The notes: generated from the sequence alone by a model not told the origin. 17,249 nucleotides of DNA from an uncultured Alphaproteobacteria bacterium (GCA_937124505.1 CAKZKV010000158.1:1-17249), one strand, 5' to 3'. Positions 1 to 8,147 are shown, numbered from the stretch's first letter. Numbers and translations: made by a program.

Positions 1-50
1 CCTTTGGTTGCAAATAGAATCCCACATTTTTAATCTCGTGACTACACTAT

Positions 51-998
51 TTAAGATTGATAGTCTTTTAGCTTGCCTTTAAAGGCCTCAATGTTTCTAT
101 AATTCTTCTTCTGCATAATCTCTGTCAGTTCAGAAACAATCCGCTCAAAACAGGGCGTTCCTTCCTGCATGAACCGTGTCCCGATCTGGACGGCACTAGC
201 GCCGCACAGGATATGTTCAAATGCGTCCTGCCCACTTTTGATGCCGCCGCAACCGATGATGGATACATTTTTATTCAACAGGGTGTAGAACTGCCGTACA
301 TTGGCAAGCGCCGTTGGCTTGACGAAGTCACCGCCAATGCCGCCAAAACCCTGTTTGGGTTTGATCAAAACTCCTTCCGTTGCCGGATCAACCACCAGCC
401 CGTTCCCCACGCTATTAATGCACGTCACGAACGCGATGGGAAAGTCATTCAAGACGTCCGCCATCATCTGAAAATGCGGAATATCAAAATAGGGAGGGAG
501 CTTGACGCCCAAAGGCTTGGTCGTCACGGCGAACACCGCTTCCAGCGTATGGCGGCTTTGCTCAAAATCATAGCCGGTCTGCGGCTTGCCCGGCACATTT
601 GGACAAGACAGGTTCAGTTCAATTCCCGCAATACCTTCATAATTTTCCAGATCAGAAATGATTTTGACATTCTCGTCCAGACTCATCCCGGACACCGACA
701 TAAAATAGGGCTTATCATATTGTGATGCTTGCGCCGCAAAAGCAGCATAGTACTCATACCCCTCATTCGGCAGCCCCATACTATTAATGCTGCCCCACGG
801 CGTATCGGCATAGCGCGGTTTTTCATTCCCTTCACGTTTTTGCAAAGTGGCACTTTTGGAGAGGATTGCTCCTGCGACACTTTCGCCGATGGCATGAAGT
901 TCCTCCTCCGTACTACACCGCGGGCCAGACGCATTATAAATACAGCATGGCAGGTCTGTATCAGCAATTATTGTGGCAAGAGAGATGTCCGGGGTCAT
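51..998 (-). CDS. pyrD: Dihydroorotate dehydrogenase, class 1A (fumarate type)
   Basis: This 315-residue cytosolic FMN enzyme would oxidise dihydroorotate to orotate, the fourth step of pyrimidine synthesis. The sequence closely follows my recollection of Lactococcus PyrDA: KREGN near residues 54-58, GSINSMGLPN near 69-78, the active-site block LSCPNVPGKPQ with the catalytic base Cys132, KLPPYFD near 166-172, INSVGNG near 194-200, and the FMN-phosphate region GCGGI (249-253) to CGASAVQIGT. Cysteine rather than serine as base marks class 1; the NVPGKPQ and GFGGIGG blocks point to 1A, whose characterised members use fumarate as electron acceptor and are soluble homodimers. There is no N-terminal membrane helix as in the quinone-linked class 2 enzyme usual in proteobacteria. 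The length is normal for the family. The start ATG is preceded by AGGA about ten bases upstream. It is transcribed divergently from uvrA. The 50 bases after the stop show no terminator. Transfer from another phylum is possible but not shown. Confidence 0.93.
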   Translation of the reverse strand: MTPDISLATIIADTDLPCCIYNASGPRCSTEEELHAIGESVAGAILSKSATLQKREGNEKPRYADTPWGSINSMGLPNEGYEYYAAFAAQASQYDKPYFMSVSGMSLDENVKIISDLENYEGIAGIELNLSCPNVPGKPQTGYDFEQSRHTLEAVFAVTTKPLGVKLPPYFDIPHFQMMADVLNDFPIAFVTCINSVGNGLVVDPATEGVLIKPKQGFGGIGGDFVKPTALANVRQFYTLLNKNVSIIGCGGIKSGQDAFEHILCGASAVQIGTRFMQEGTPCFERIVSELTEIMQKKNYRNIEAFKGKLKDYQS

Positions 999-1136
999 AA
1001 GATTAAAATCCTGTTTTTGATGTTTTTAGCGCGTATATCCTGTACCAGTTGATCTTCTTCTGTCAATGCGGCAAAAAACAAAAAGAACAAAACAAAAACA
1101 TTTGATTTTTGGTCTGCCTTCCTCCATATATAAAAC
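999..1136. promoter_or_regulatory. Divergent pyrD/uvrA intergenic region
   Basis: This 138-base AT-rich spacer must hold the promoters of both divergent genes. Facing uvrA, TTGATT (1102-1107) is followed after 19 bases by TATATA (1127-1132), which ends only four bases before the uvrA ATG. That would give a very short leader or a leaderless message. No Shine-Dalgarno sequence lies in front of uvrA. For pyrD I see no clear promoter hexamers. The hexamer matches are approximate and are read by eye. Confidence 0.4.
1085..1099 (-). promoter_or_regulatory. Possible LexA box of the alphaproteobacterial type
   Basis: On the plus strand the site reads GAAC, seven bases, AAAC. On the minus strand it reads GTTT-N7-GTTC, one base away from the direct repeat GTTC-N7-GTTC known as the alphaproteobacterial LexA operator. 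It lies 38-52 bases before the uvrA start, just upstream of the proposed -35 element. UvrA is a common SOS gene in this class, which supports the reading. The surrounding DNA is A-rich and low in complexity, so a chance match is quite possible. Confidence 0.3.
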
Positions 1137-4001
1137 ATGTTAAAAGAAATCTCGGTGCGCGGGGCGCGTGAACATAACCTGAAAAACATCAATATCGACA
1201 TTCCGCGTGACCAACTGACCGTGATCACCGGACTGTCGGGGTCGGGGAAATCCTCTCTCGCCTTTGATACGATTTATGCCGAGGGGCAACGCCGCTATGT
1301 GGAGAGCCTGTCCGCCTATGCACGCCAGTTTCTGGAAATGATGCAAAAGCCGGATGTGGATTCGATTGAGGGGCTGTCCCCGGCCATTTCCATTGAGCAG
1401 AAAACGACCTCCAGAAATCCACGCTCGACTGTGGGAACGGTGACGGAAATTTATGATTACATGCGTTTGCTTTGGGCACGGGTCGGTATTCCCTATTCCC
1501 CGGCAACCGGCAAGCCGATTGAAAGCCAGACGGTCAGCGATATTGTCGACCGGATCATGACGATGGGCGAAGGTACAAAGCTCTACCTGCTCGCCCCGAT
1601 CATCCGCGGACGCAAGGGGATTTATCAAAAGGAATTTATGGAATTGCGCGCGCAGGGGTTCCAGCGCGTCAAGGTGGACGGTACGCTCTATGAAATAGAG
1701 GACGTGCCGACACTCGACAAGCAAATCAAGCACGATATCGAGGTGGTGGTTGACCGTCTTGTGATCAGGCAGGACATGGGCAACCGCCTGGCTGATTCCG
1801 TAGAAATGGCCCTGAAACTTGCGGATGGCCTGTGTATTGCCGAAAACGCGGATAGCGGTGAGCAGACTTTGTTCAGCGAGAAATTTGCCTGTCCCGTCTC
1901 CGGCTTTACCATCCCGGAAATTGAACCAAGATTATTTTCCTTTAACTCTCCGCATGGCGCCTGCCCGCATTGTGACGGGCTTGGCGTCAAGCAGACATTC
2001 AGCCCGGAACTGGTTGTTCCCAATCCTTCCCTTTCCATTGCTGATGGCGCGATTGAACCATGGTCGAAAAGCTTTGCTCCGTTTTACATGCAAGCCCTGA
2101 AAGCCGTCTGTGACTATTACGAGTTTGATATTCACACCCCTTGGAAAAAATTACCGCAGGACGCAAAAGACAAAATCCTTTATGGCTCTGGAAAAGACAT
2201 TATTCCTATTGTATATGAAAGCAAGACGGAAAGCAGCTGGCGGCATAACAAGCCATTTGAAGGGGTCATCAACTCTCTGGCGCGGCGCATGCTGGAAACG
2301 GACAGCGAGTCTGTACGTGAAGATTTGACGCGCTATCAGGTTTCCTGTGCCTGTGAAGAATGTCAGGGCGCACGCCTGAAACCGGAAGCGCTTGCCGTTA
2401 AAATCGACCGAAAAACCATTTCTGACATAACCACTTACAGTATTGGCGAAGCGATGGAGTGGTTCGGTGTTCTGGAAAGCAAACTCTCCAGACAACAATC
2501 CCAAATCGCGGAAAAAATTCTGAAAGAAATCAATGAGCGCCTGACATTCCTGAAAAATGTCGGGCTGGACTATCTGTCCCTGTCACGGTCTTCGGGCACA
2601 TTGTCCGGCGGGGAGTCGCAACGCATTCGGCTGGCCTCCCAGATCGGCTCCGGCCTGACAGGCGTTCTCTACGTTCTCGATGAACCGTCCATCGGCCTGC
2701 ACCAGCGGGATAATAACCGTTTGCTGGAAACCCTGAAACGCCTGCGCGACCTTGGGAATACCGTCCTGGTTGTCGAGCATGATGAAGACGCAATCCGCAG
2801 TGCAGATTTCCTGATTGATATTGGACCCGGTGCGGGTGTACATGGCGGGGAGATTCAAGCCTTCGGCCCGCCGGATGTCGTTTTTCAACACAAGGACAGC
2901 CTGACCGCACAATATATGCGCGGGGAGAGAGAAATCGAAGTCCCGCACAAACGCCGTAAAGGAAAGTCAAAACAAGTCCTGTCTGTGAAAGGCTGTACGG
3001 GACATAACCTCAAAAATATAGATGTCAACATCCCCTTAGGAACATTTACCTGTATTACAGGGGTTTCCGGCTCAGGAAAATCCACCTTTACCATTGAGAC
3101 GCTGTACAAGGCTGCGGCAAAAAAACTCATGAAATCGCGTGAGCAAGCTGCACCGCACAAAGAGATCAAAGGACTGGAGTTTCTCGACAAGATTATTGAT
3201 ATTGATCAATCTCCCATTGGCCGTACACCACGTTCCAATCCGGCGACCTATACGGGGGCGTTTACCCCGATCCGTGACTGGTTTGCCGGGCTGCCGGAGG
3301 CCAAAGCGCGCGGCTACAAGGCGGGAAGATTTTCCTTTAACGTCAAGGGAGGCCGCTGTGAGGCATGTCAGGGCGATGGCGTCATCAAGATCGAAATGCA
3401 CTTCCTGCCCGATGTCTATGTGGAATGCGAGACCTGCAAGGGCAAACGTTATAACCGCGAAACGCTGCAAATCAAATACCGCGGAAAATCCATCGCCGAT
3501 GTATTGGACATGACGATTGAGGATGCCGCCGCCTTTTTCAAGGCCGTACCGACGATCCGCGACAAGATGCAAACCCTGATCGCCGTCGGATTAAGTTACA
3601 TCAAGGTCGGACAGCCCGCCAACACTCTCTCCGGCGGGGAGGCACAACGCGTGAAGCTCTCGAAAGAGCTGTCCAAACGTGCCACAGGAAAAACGCTTTA
3701 CATTCTGGATGAACCGACCACCGGACTGCATTTCGAGGATGTACGAAAACTTCTGGACGTGTTGCATAAGCTGGTTGATCAGGGCAACAGCGTGATTGTG
3801 ATTGAGCATAATCTGGACGTGATTAAAACAGCGGATTACATTATCGATATCGGCCCGGAAGGCGGGCATGGCGGCGGGGAGGTTGTGGCCACCGGTACAC
3901 CGGAAGAGATCGTAAAAGTGAGTAAAAGCTACACCGGACAGTTTTTGAAACCTGTTTTGTCCAGACACTCTACACGAAAAACAAAAGTCGCTGCTGCGTA
4001 A
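1137..4001 (+). CDS. uvrA: Excinuclease ABC subunit A (UvrA)
   Basis: This 954-residue protein is the damage-recognition ATPase of nucleotide excision repair. It loads UvrB onto distorted DNA as a UvrA dimer. Both ABC ATPase modules are complete: Walker [10 protein letters not shown] (32-40) and GVSGSGKST (642-650), with signature motifs LSGGESQ (489-495) and LSGGEAQ (831-837), each followed by a Walker B motif ending in LDEP. The C-terminal zinc module has C741, C744, C764 and C767. The first zinc module has C252, C276 and C279, but Ser255 replaces the second cysteine (CPVSG), so it probably does not bind zinc in the classical way. As far as I recall, this is typical of alphaproteobacterial UvrA. 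Length is normal for the family. The chosen ATG gives the standard N-terminus beginning with an [13 protein letters not shown] block. No Shine-Dalgarno sequence precedes it. The LexA-like half-sites upstream suggest SOS control. UvrB and UvrC are not in the window. Confidence 0.98.
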   Translation: MLKEISVRGAREHNLKNINIDIPRDQLTVITGLSGSGKSSLAFDTIYAEGQRRYVESLSAYARQFLEMMQKPDVDSIEGLSPAISIEQKTTSRNPRSTVGTVTEIYDYMRLLWARVGIPYSPATGKPIESQTVSDIVDRIMTMGEGTKLYLLAPIIRGRKGIYQKEFMELRAQGFQRVKVDGTLYEIEDVPTLDKQIKHDIEVVVDRLVIRQDMGNRLADSVEMALKLADGLCIAENADSGEQTLFSEKFACPVSGFTIPEIEPRLFSFNSPHGACPHCDGLGVKQTFSPELVVPNPSLSIADGAIEPWSKSFAPFYMQALKAVCDYYEFDIHTPWKKLPQDAKDKILYGSGKDIIPIVYESKTESSWRHNKPFEGVINSLARRMLETDSESVREDLTRYQVSCACEECQGARLKPEALAVKIDRKTISDITTYSIGEAMEWFGVLESKLSRQQSQIAEKILKEINERLTFLKNVGLDYLSLSRSSGTLSGGESQRIRLASQIGSGLTGVLYVLDEPSIGLHQRDNNRLLETLKRLRDLGNTVLVVEHDEDAIRSADFLIDIGPGAGVHGGEIQAFGPPDVVFQHKDSLTAQYMRGEREIEVPHKRRKGKSKQVLSVKGCTGHNLKNIDVNIPLGTFTCITGVSGSGKSTFTIETLYKAAAKKLMKSREQAAPHKEIKGLEFLDKIIDIDQSPIGRTPRSNPATYTGAFTPIRDWFAGLPEAKARGYKAGRFSFNVKGGRCEACQGDGVIKIEMHFLPDVYVECETCKGKRYNRETLQIKYRGKSIADVLDMTIEDAAAFFKAVPTIRDKMQTLIAVGLSYIKVGQPANTLSGGEAQRVKLSKELSKRATGKTLYILDEPTTGLHFEDVRKLLDVLHKLVDQGNSVIVIEHNLDVIKTADYIIDIGPEGGHGGGEVVATGTPEEIVKVSKSYTGQFLKPVLSRHSTRKTKVAAA

Positions 4002-4188
4002 TCATACGGGTCTTTGCATCCGGGCACTCTTTTACACCAGCGGAATAAGTTGACAGAAGGCTTATTTTACGACAGATATGTCGCCAATACATGATGGAAA
4101 GAAAAGATCGTTTTTTTAATGATAAATACAACAAACTGATCAACGTGCAGGCAACCCGCAGAACAATAGATAGCCGATATTAATATTT
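4002..4188. promoter_or_regulatory. uvrA-wzx intergenic region with possible promoter
   Basis: This 187-base spacer holds no credible gene. A perfect TTGACA lies at 4050-4055. With a 17-base spacer the -10 position reads CAGATA (4073-4078), a poor match, so the promoter is tentative. A short palindrome overlaps the -10 position and is listed separately. No convincing intrinsic terminator follows uvrA; a T-run near 4112-4118 lacks a stem in front of it. The ATG at 4189 has no Shine-Dalgarno sequence. Confidence 0.3.
4070..4083. promoter_or_regulatory. 14-bp operator-like palindrome
   Basis: The sequence CGACAGATATGTCG has perfect five-base arms (CGACA and TGTCG) around a four-base centre. It overlaps the -10 position expected from the TTGACA at 4050-4055, a position where a bound repressor could block transcription of the flippase gene. 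I do not recognise the motif as belonging to a known regulator. Five-base arms can arise by chance. Confidence 0.25.
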
Positions 4189-5715
4189 ATGAAGTTTTTT
4201 AATAGAAACCGAAACCCGGATACAGATACAAGCTTTTTGTCAGAAAATCTGGGAAAACACGCGGCCAAAGCCTTTGCGTCCGTTGCCGTTGCACAAATAC
4301 TTGCAAATATAATCGGTCTGGGAGGGACCATTGTACTGGCACGCATGCTAGGGCCGGAAGAATTCGGCTTGATGGCGATGCTGGCGACTGCGGTGGCACT
4401 GCTGACAGTATTTGAAAGTTTCGGGTTGTATTATGCAACCATCCAAAAGAAAGACCTGTCCTCAGATGAACTGAATTTTCTGTTTTGGGCGAATTTGGGG
4501 ATTGCCTCCGTCATCGCTGTCATTTTTTTTACGTCCTCCGGCTTTATTGCCGATTTTTTTGAAGAACCGGAACTGGAGCCTCTCTCCCAAATTCTGGCGC
4601 TGGCCTTTATCTTCCGTGGTGGGGCGAACCAGCATGCGGCACTGCTGAATAGAAAGCTTCAACATAGCCTGTCTTCTATTGCGACGATTATGGGTGTCAC
4701 TTTTGCAACGATAGGCGCTATTATCATGGCATATTATGGGTATGGCGTCTGGGCTCTCGTCTGGCGGCAGGTTATTGAGGCGGTTGTCAGAGCCCTCGCA
4801 TTATGGGTTTTAACAGGCTGGATTCCCAGATTTGTTGCGTACAAAAAAGAATACCTGTCGTCTTTTTCCTTCGGGGCCAGCATGACCTTTTCAAGCCTGA
4901 TGTACTATTTATCGCGCAATAGTGATGATATCCTGATCGGGAAATTCATTGGCGCCACGTCGCTGGGCTTTTACAAATTAAGCTACCAGATTCTCCTGCT
5001 CCCTCTGACACGGATTAACGAGCCGATTGCACAGGTGATGGTTCCTCTTCTCAGCCAGTTGCAGGACGATGCGGAACGATACAAGGCCGCTTACCTGAAG
5101 GCGACACACATTATTATTTTTATGCAACTTCCCATCGGGATTGTCTTTGCTTTTCATTCCGAGCCGATTATCCGGATTTTATTTGGAGATGACTGGCTAC
5201 CTGCGGCCCCTGTTTTAAGCTGGCTGGCCTGCGTCCTCATTTTGCAGGGCATGGCCAACACAACCGGATGGCTGATGATTTCACAAAAAAGATCCAAAGA
5301 GATTTTTTACTGGTCGCTGTTTTCGTCCGTGACAACTATTCTGGCCTTTATCATTGGCCTTTTATCCTATGGCATGGTCGGCGTTGCGGCTGCCTATACG
5401 ATTTCCTCATATCTTAAGCTGCCTGTCCTGATCTATATCTGTGGTCATAAGGGGCCGGTTACACAAAGAACCTTTTACGAGATAATCCTTGTCCACCTCT
5501 TTCCGGGCCTGACTTTTGCCGCCCTGAATTATCTTGCGCTGGTCTATCTGATCTCAGACAACATGCTTTATAATTTCCTGATTATAGGCGGCTGCGGGCT
5601 GCTGTTTCTTCCGTGTGTGTTGATCTTCCCGCAGAGCCGGAAATTCCTGTTTGAGGGGATCGCCTTTGTGAAAAACAGAATTATCAAGAAGAAAGCCATT
5701 GAGACACAAACTTGA
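4189..5715 (+). CDS. Wzx-like polysaccharide flippase (MOP superfamily)
   Basis: This 508-residue inner-membrane protein is built almost wholly of hydrophobic segments separated by short loops, consistent with the 12-14 helices of Wzx/WzxC-type exporters. Its likely role is to move undecaprenyl-linked sugar units across the inner membrane for exopolysaccharide or O-antigen assembly. The N-terminal signature, roughly residues 45-75, has the typical form GTIVLARMLGPEEFGLMAM. A second typical block runs about 242-272 and contains SRNSDDILIGKFIGATSLG. Both are characteristic of the polysaccharide synthesis branch rather than of MurJ or MATE drug exporters. The first 25 residues are polar and cytoplasmic, and the C-terminus ends in a Lys-rich tail. 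Length is usual for WzxC proteins. No Shine-Dalgarno sequence precedes the ATG. No polymerase or glycosyltransferase gene is adjacent; galE follows after 134 bases. The exact substrate cannot be read from the sequence. Confidence 0.88.
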   Translation: MKFFNRNRNPDTDTSFLSENLGKHAAKAFASVAVAQILANIIGLGGTIVLARMLGPEEFGLMAMLATAVALLTVFESFGLYYATIQKKDLSSDELNFLFWANLGIASVIAVIFFTSSGFIADFFEEPELEPLSQILALAFIFRGGANQHAALLNRKLQHSLSSIATIMGVTFATIGAIIMAYYGYGVWALVWRQVIEAVVRALALWVLTGWIPRFVAYKKEYLSSFSFGASMTFSSLMYYLSRNSDDILIGKFIGATSLGFYKLSYQILLLPLTRINEPIAQVMVPLLSQLQDDAERYKAAYLKATHIIIFMQLPIGIVFAFHSEPIIRILFGDDWLPAAPVLSWLACVLILQGMANTTGWLMISQKRSKEIFYWSLFSSVTTILAFIIGLLSYGMVGVAAAYTISSYLKLPVLIYICGHKGPVTQRTFYEIILVHLFPGLTFAALNYLALVYLISDNMLYNFLIIGGCGLLFLPCVLIFPQSRKFLFEGIAFVKNRIIKKKAIETQT

Positions 5716-5849
5716 ATCAGAGCCGTTTTGTCTTTCATCCCACATGAGGGGCGCATGCAATCAGGTCTTTTCTTTTTCCTCAAAGCATGCAAAACAAGGG
5801 GTTGGAAAGTTTATGACTTCATTAGGATAAGAATACTAAGAGATTTGCT
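5716..5849. repeat. wzx-galE intergenic region with paired GCATGC sites
   Basis: The self-complementary hexamer GCATGC occurs at 5753-5758 and again at 5785-5790, 32 bases apart, which is close to three helical turns. Both copies are followed by AA. The paired arrangement could serve a dimeric regulator of galE or be chance. No intrinsic terminator for wzx is evident. A weak Shine-Dalgarno-like AGAGA lies about seven bases before the galE ATG. Confidence 0.25.
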
Positions 5850-6860
5850 ATGAAAAAAGTATTGGTCACGGGTGCCAACGGATATATTGCCAGACACATG
5901 GTGCTGTCATTGCTGGATCAGGGATGCAAGGTTATCGGACTGGATAATGGTGTGAACAGTAAAAATCCTGATATGTTTTTCGGCCCTCTGGCGGCGGAAT
6001 ATGTTCATGGTGATATTGGTGATCTGGCTTGTCTTGAGAACATCTTTTACCGTCACCCTGATATTGACAGTGTCATTCATTTTGCCGGACGGATTTACGT
6101 GTCCGAGTCACTGGAAAAGCCAGATTTTTATTATCAGGCCAATACCATCGCCGCGTTCCAGTTCTTCAATTTTGTCTTGCACCGGGGTGTCAGAAACATT
6201 GTTTTTTCCTCCTCTGCCGGGGTTTACGGGGAAGCGAAAACGCTCCCGATTCCTGAGAACCACCCGCGGGAGCCGATCAACCCCTATGGCCGCTCCAAAC
6301 TGGCAACAGAATGGATACTGGAAGACATGGCCGCCCTGTTCCCGGATCTGAGTGTCACCATGTTGCGCTATTTTAATGTTGCCGGGGCCGATATGCAGGG
6401 CCGCACCGGGCAAAGCTCTCCGAAAGCACATCACCTCATTGAAGTGGCCTGTGAGGCCGCCCTCGGTTTACGTGACGGAATGGCCCTGTTCGGCACGGAT
6501 TATAATACGCAAGACGGAACGTGCGTCCGCGATTACATTCATGTCAACGATCTGGTAAATGCGCATTTATCTGCCCTGAAATATAATGCCATGACAAATG
6601 AAAAAGGTGCCCGCGCCATGAATTGCGGGTATGGACAGGGGTATTCCAACCTTGAGATTATCAATACAGTCAAAAAAATCTCCGGGCAGGATTTTAAAGT
6701 CCGGGAAGAAGCCCGTCGCAAGGGTGACCCGGCGGCTTTGGTCGCGGCCAATGACATGATTATGACGGCTCTGGACTGGAGGCCACAATATAATGACATT
6801 GAAACCATCGTATCCTCCGCATTTGAATGGAAAAAAAGGCAATGTGACCAAAGCAGATGA
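5850..6860 (+). CDS. galE: UDP-glucose 4-epimerase-like NAD-dependent epimerase
   Basis: This 336-residue cytosolic extended short-chain dehydrogenase/reductase is most like GalE, which interconverts UDP-glucose and UDP-galactose to supply sugars for surface glycans. The NAD-binding loop TGANGYIARH is at residues 7-16. The nucleotide-end aspartate is in GLDNG at 30-34. The catalytic triad is visible: Ser122 in FSSSAGVYG, Tyr146 and Lys150 in PYGRSK. RYFNVAGAD at 173-181, the substrate block TCVRDYIHVNDLVNAH and GYGQGYSNLEI complete the GalE pattern. One oddity is that the third glycine of the GxxGxxG loop is Ala14. This is tolerated in relatives but uncommon in GalE. Substrate could instead be the N-acetyl sugar pair or another UDP sugar. 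It follows the flippase gene on the same strand. The stop codon lies inside a possible terminator hairpin. Confidence 0.88.
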   Translation: MKKVLVTGANGYIARHMVLSLLDQGCKVIGLDNGVNSKNPDMFFGPLAAEYVHGDIGDLACLENIFYRHPDIDSVIHFAGRIYVSESLEKPDFYYQANTIAAFQFFNFVLHRGVRNIVFSSSAGVYGEAKTLPIPENHPREPINPYGRSKLATEWILEDMAALFPDLSVTMLRYFNVAGADMQGRTGQSSPKAHHLIEVACEAALGLRDGMALFGTDYNTQDGTCVRDYIHVNDLVNAHLSALKYNAMTNEKGARAMNCGYGQGYSNLEIINTVKKISGQDFKVREEARRKGDPAALVAANDMIMTALDWRPQYNDIETIVSSAFEWKKRQCDQSR

Positions 6861-6879
6861 ACGATCAATCGCTTTTTTT
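6850..6879 (+). terminator. Possible intrinsic terminator overlapping the galE stop
   Basis: The arms AAAGC (6850-6854) and GCTTT (6871-6875) pair, continue after a bulged A through GAT/ATC, and leave a nine-base loop. A run of seven T residues starts inside the right arm (6873-6879). The stem is AT-rich and would be weak. Its placement directly at the gene end supports a terminator. Confidence 0.35.
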
Positions 6880-6929
6880 CAAAATGACATGACAACTCCC
6901 GGAAGAACGCTATGATATCCTGAAATGAT

Positions 6930-6947
6930 GTACCCTCTATCCGGTAC
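6930..6947. promoter_or_regulatory. Inverted repeat in the leader of the CBS-domain gene
   Basis: GTACC (6930-6934) and GGTAC (6943-6947) form a perfect five-base inverted repeat around eight bases. A second small palindrome, GCTTTAAGC, lies at 6965-6973, sixteen bases before the ATG. These could be an operator and a leader hairpin of the downstream membrane protein gene. Neither matches a regulator I know. The rest of 6861-6989 shows no clear promoter and no Shine-Dalgarno sequence near the ATG. Confidence 0.2.
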
Positions 6948-6989
6948 TGCAACGTAAATAAGGTGCTTTAAGCAATAATTTAACATATT

Positions 6990-8057
6990 ATGTCCCTGTT
7001 GATTTTTTACTTACTTTTGGCCATCGGCGTATCCTTTTTCTGTTCGATTGCCGAGGCTGTTTTACTTTCGGTCAGACCTTCCTATATTGCCGCGATGGAT
7101 CAGGAGAGCCACGCAGCCATTAATCTCAAACGGCTGCGCGATAATCTTGACCGCCCTCTGGCCGCTATCCTGACTGCCAACACCATTGCCCATACGGTTG
7201 GTGCCGCCGGCGTTGGCGCACAGGCTGCTTTGGTATTTGGAAATGAATATCTTGGCCTGATCTCCGGCGTGCTCACCTTGTTGATTCTGGTATTTTCGGA
7301 AATTATTCCTAAAACCCTGGGCGCTGTTTACTGGCAACAACTGGCGCCCATATTTGGGCTTTTCATCCATTGGCTCACCTTGGCTCTGTTTCCCTTTGTC
7401 TGGTGTTCGGAAAAACTGACGCGGCTTATGTCACCATCAGGTGCCAGCGCTTTTACTTTCAGCCGTGATGAGATGCAGGCCATGGCCGAAATTGGAAAAC
7501 AGGAAGGTATTCTGGATGTGAAAGAGCACGCCATCGTTTCAAACCTGATGAAACTACAGAAACTCTCTGTCCGTGATATTATGACTCCCCGCTCCGTTAT
7601 TTTTTCAGTCAGGGAAGATATGACCGTGCAGGATTTCTTCTCCGCACATGCCGGTACGCCCTTTTCACGCATCCCCGTTTTTGGAGCCACTTCGGATGAA
7701 ATCAAGGGATATATCCTGAAGTCCGATCTTTTGATCGCACAGGCAAGAGACCAGTTTGACCGCTCGCTTTCTGAATTTAAGCGCGATTTCCTTGTCTTGC
7801 CTGATCTGCTCAATATCTCGGACATTTATGACCGCCTGATGCGTGAAAAAAGCCATCTGGCCCTCGTCGTGGATGAATATGGAACGGTTCAGGGGCTTGT
7901 AACGCTGGAAGACGTGGTGGAAACCCTGATTGGTCTGGAAATCACGGACGAACTGGACAAGGTGGAAGATATGCAGACCCTTGCCCACCAGCGCTGGCGT
8001 GACCGCATGCAATCCATCGGGATCGACCCGGAAAGTCTGGAGAAAAAAGCATCTTAG
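6990..8057 (+). CDS. CNNM (DUF21) and CBS-pair membrane protein, HlyC/CorC family
   Basis: This 355-residue inner-membrane protein has a CNNM/DUF21 transmembrane domain over residues 1-145, with the early motif FCSIAEAVLLS (17-27) and SEIIPKTLG (103-111). A CBS pair follows at about 194-318, with VRDIMTPR (194-201) and VVDEYGTVQGLVTLEDVVE (293-311). Proteins of this family are linked to Mg2+ or Co2+ transport or resistance, with the CBS pair sensing Mg-ATP. The C-terminal CorC/HlyC transporter-associated domain is absent: the protein stops about 37 residues after the CBS pair, while full-length members run to about 420-450 residues. Shorter forms like this exist, so it need not be a truncation. 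The start is supported because the first helix begins immediately, as usual. No Shine-Dalgarno sequence is seen. The role in ion transport is by family only. Confidence 0.88.
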   Translation: MSLLIFYLLLAIGVSFFCSIAEAVLLSVRPSYIAAMDQESHAAINLKRLRDNLDRPLAAILTANTIAHTVGAAGVGAQAALVFGNEYLGLISGVLTLLILVFSEIIPKTLGAVYWQQLAPIFGLFIHWLTLALFPFVWCSEKLTRLMSPSGASAFTFSRDEMQAMAEIGKQEGILDVKEHAIVSNLMKLQKLSVRDIMTPRSVIFSVREDMTVQDFFSAHAGTPFSRIPVFGATSDEIKGYILKSDLLIAQARDQFDRSLSEFKRDFLVLPDLLNISDIYDRLMREKSHLALVVDEYGTVQGLVTLEDVVETLIGLEITDELDKVEDMQTLAHQRWRDRMQSIGIDPESLEKKAS

Positions 8058-8078
8058 CCCACTTCTTTGCACACACCT

Positions 8079-8094
8079 CTTGACATAAGTCAAG
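8079..8094. promoter_or_regulatory. FNR/FixK-type operator upstream of the EF-hand gene
   Basis: The sequence CTTGACATAAGTCAAG is a perfect six-base inverted repeat around ATAA. It contains TTGAC-N4-GTCAA, which fits the TTGA-N6-TCAA pattern bound by FNR, FixK and Dnr regulators, with C/G at the fifth arm position instead of T/A. Its centre is at 8086.5. A -10-like TATTAG lies at 8113-8118, so a start near 8125-8128 would place the box around -39 to -41.5, the position of class II activation. The same bases contain TTGACA (8080-8085), so a plain -35 element is the alternative reading. The box begins 22 bases after the stop of the CBS-domain gene and 60 bases before the EF-hand ATG. Confidence 0.55.
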
Positions 8095-8143
8095 GCATAG
8101 CAAAAAATATGGTATTAGCTTTTGTTCATAATAAATCAAAAAT

Positions 8144-8147
8144 GAGG
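8144..8147 (+). promoter_or_regulatory. Shine-Dalgarno site that fixes the EF-hand start
   Basis: GAGG lies six bases before ATG 8154 and three bases before ATG 8151, so 8154 is the better spaced start. The reading frame is open from an upstream TTG at 8067. Starting there would run the FNR-type palindrome into the gene and put 29 polar residues ahead of the signal peptide. Confidence 0.55.

Noticed and set aside
213..725. Open frame of 170 codons on the plus strand
   Set aside because: It is antisense to the well-supported pyrD gene, and its translation shows no family features.
1021..1070. TTGAT and GTCAA half-sites in the pyrD upstream region as a second FNR box
   Set aside because: The half-sites in TTGATCTTCTTCTGTCAA are eight bases apart instead of four, so they do not fit the FNR/FixK pattern.
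2530..2970. Open frame of 146 codons on the minus strand
   Set aside because: It lies wholly inside uvrA, antisense to the conserved ABC signature and Walker B region, and its translation is Arg- and Gly-rich with no recognisable domain. It is a coding shadow.
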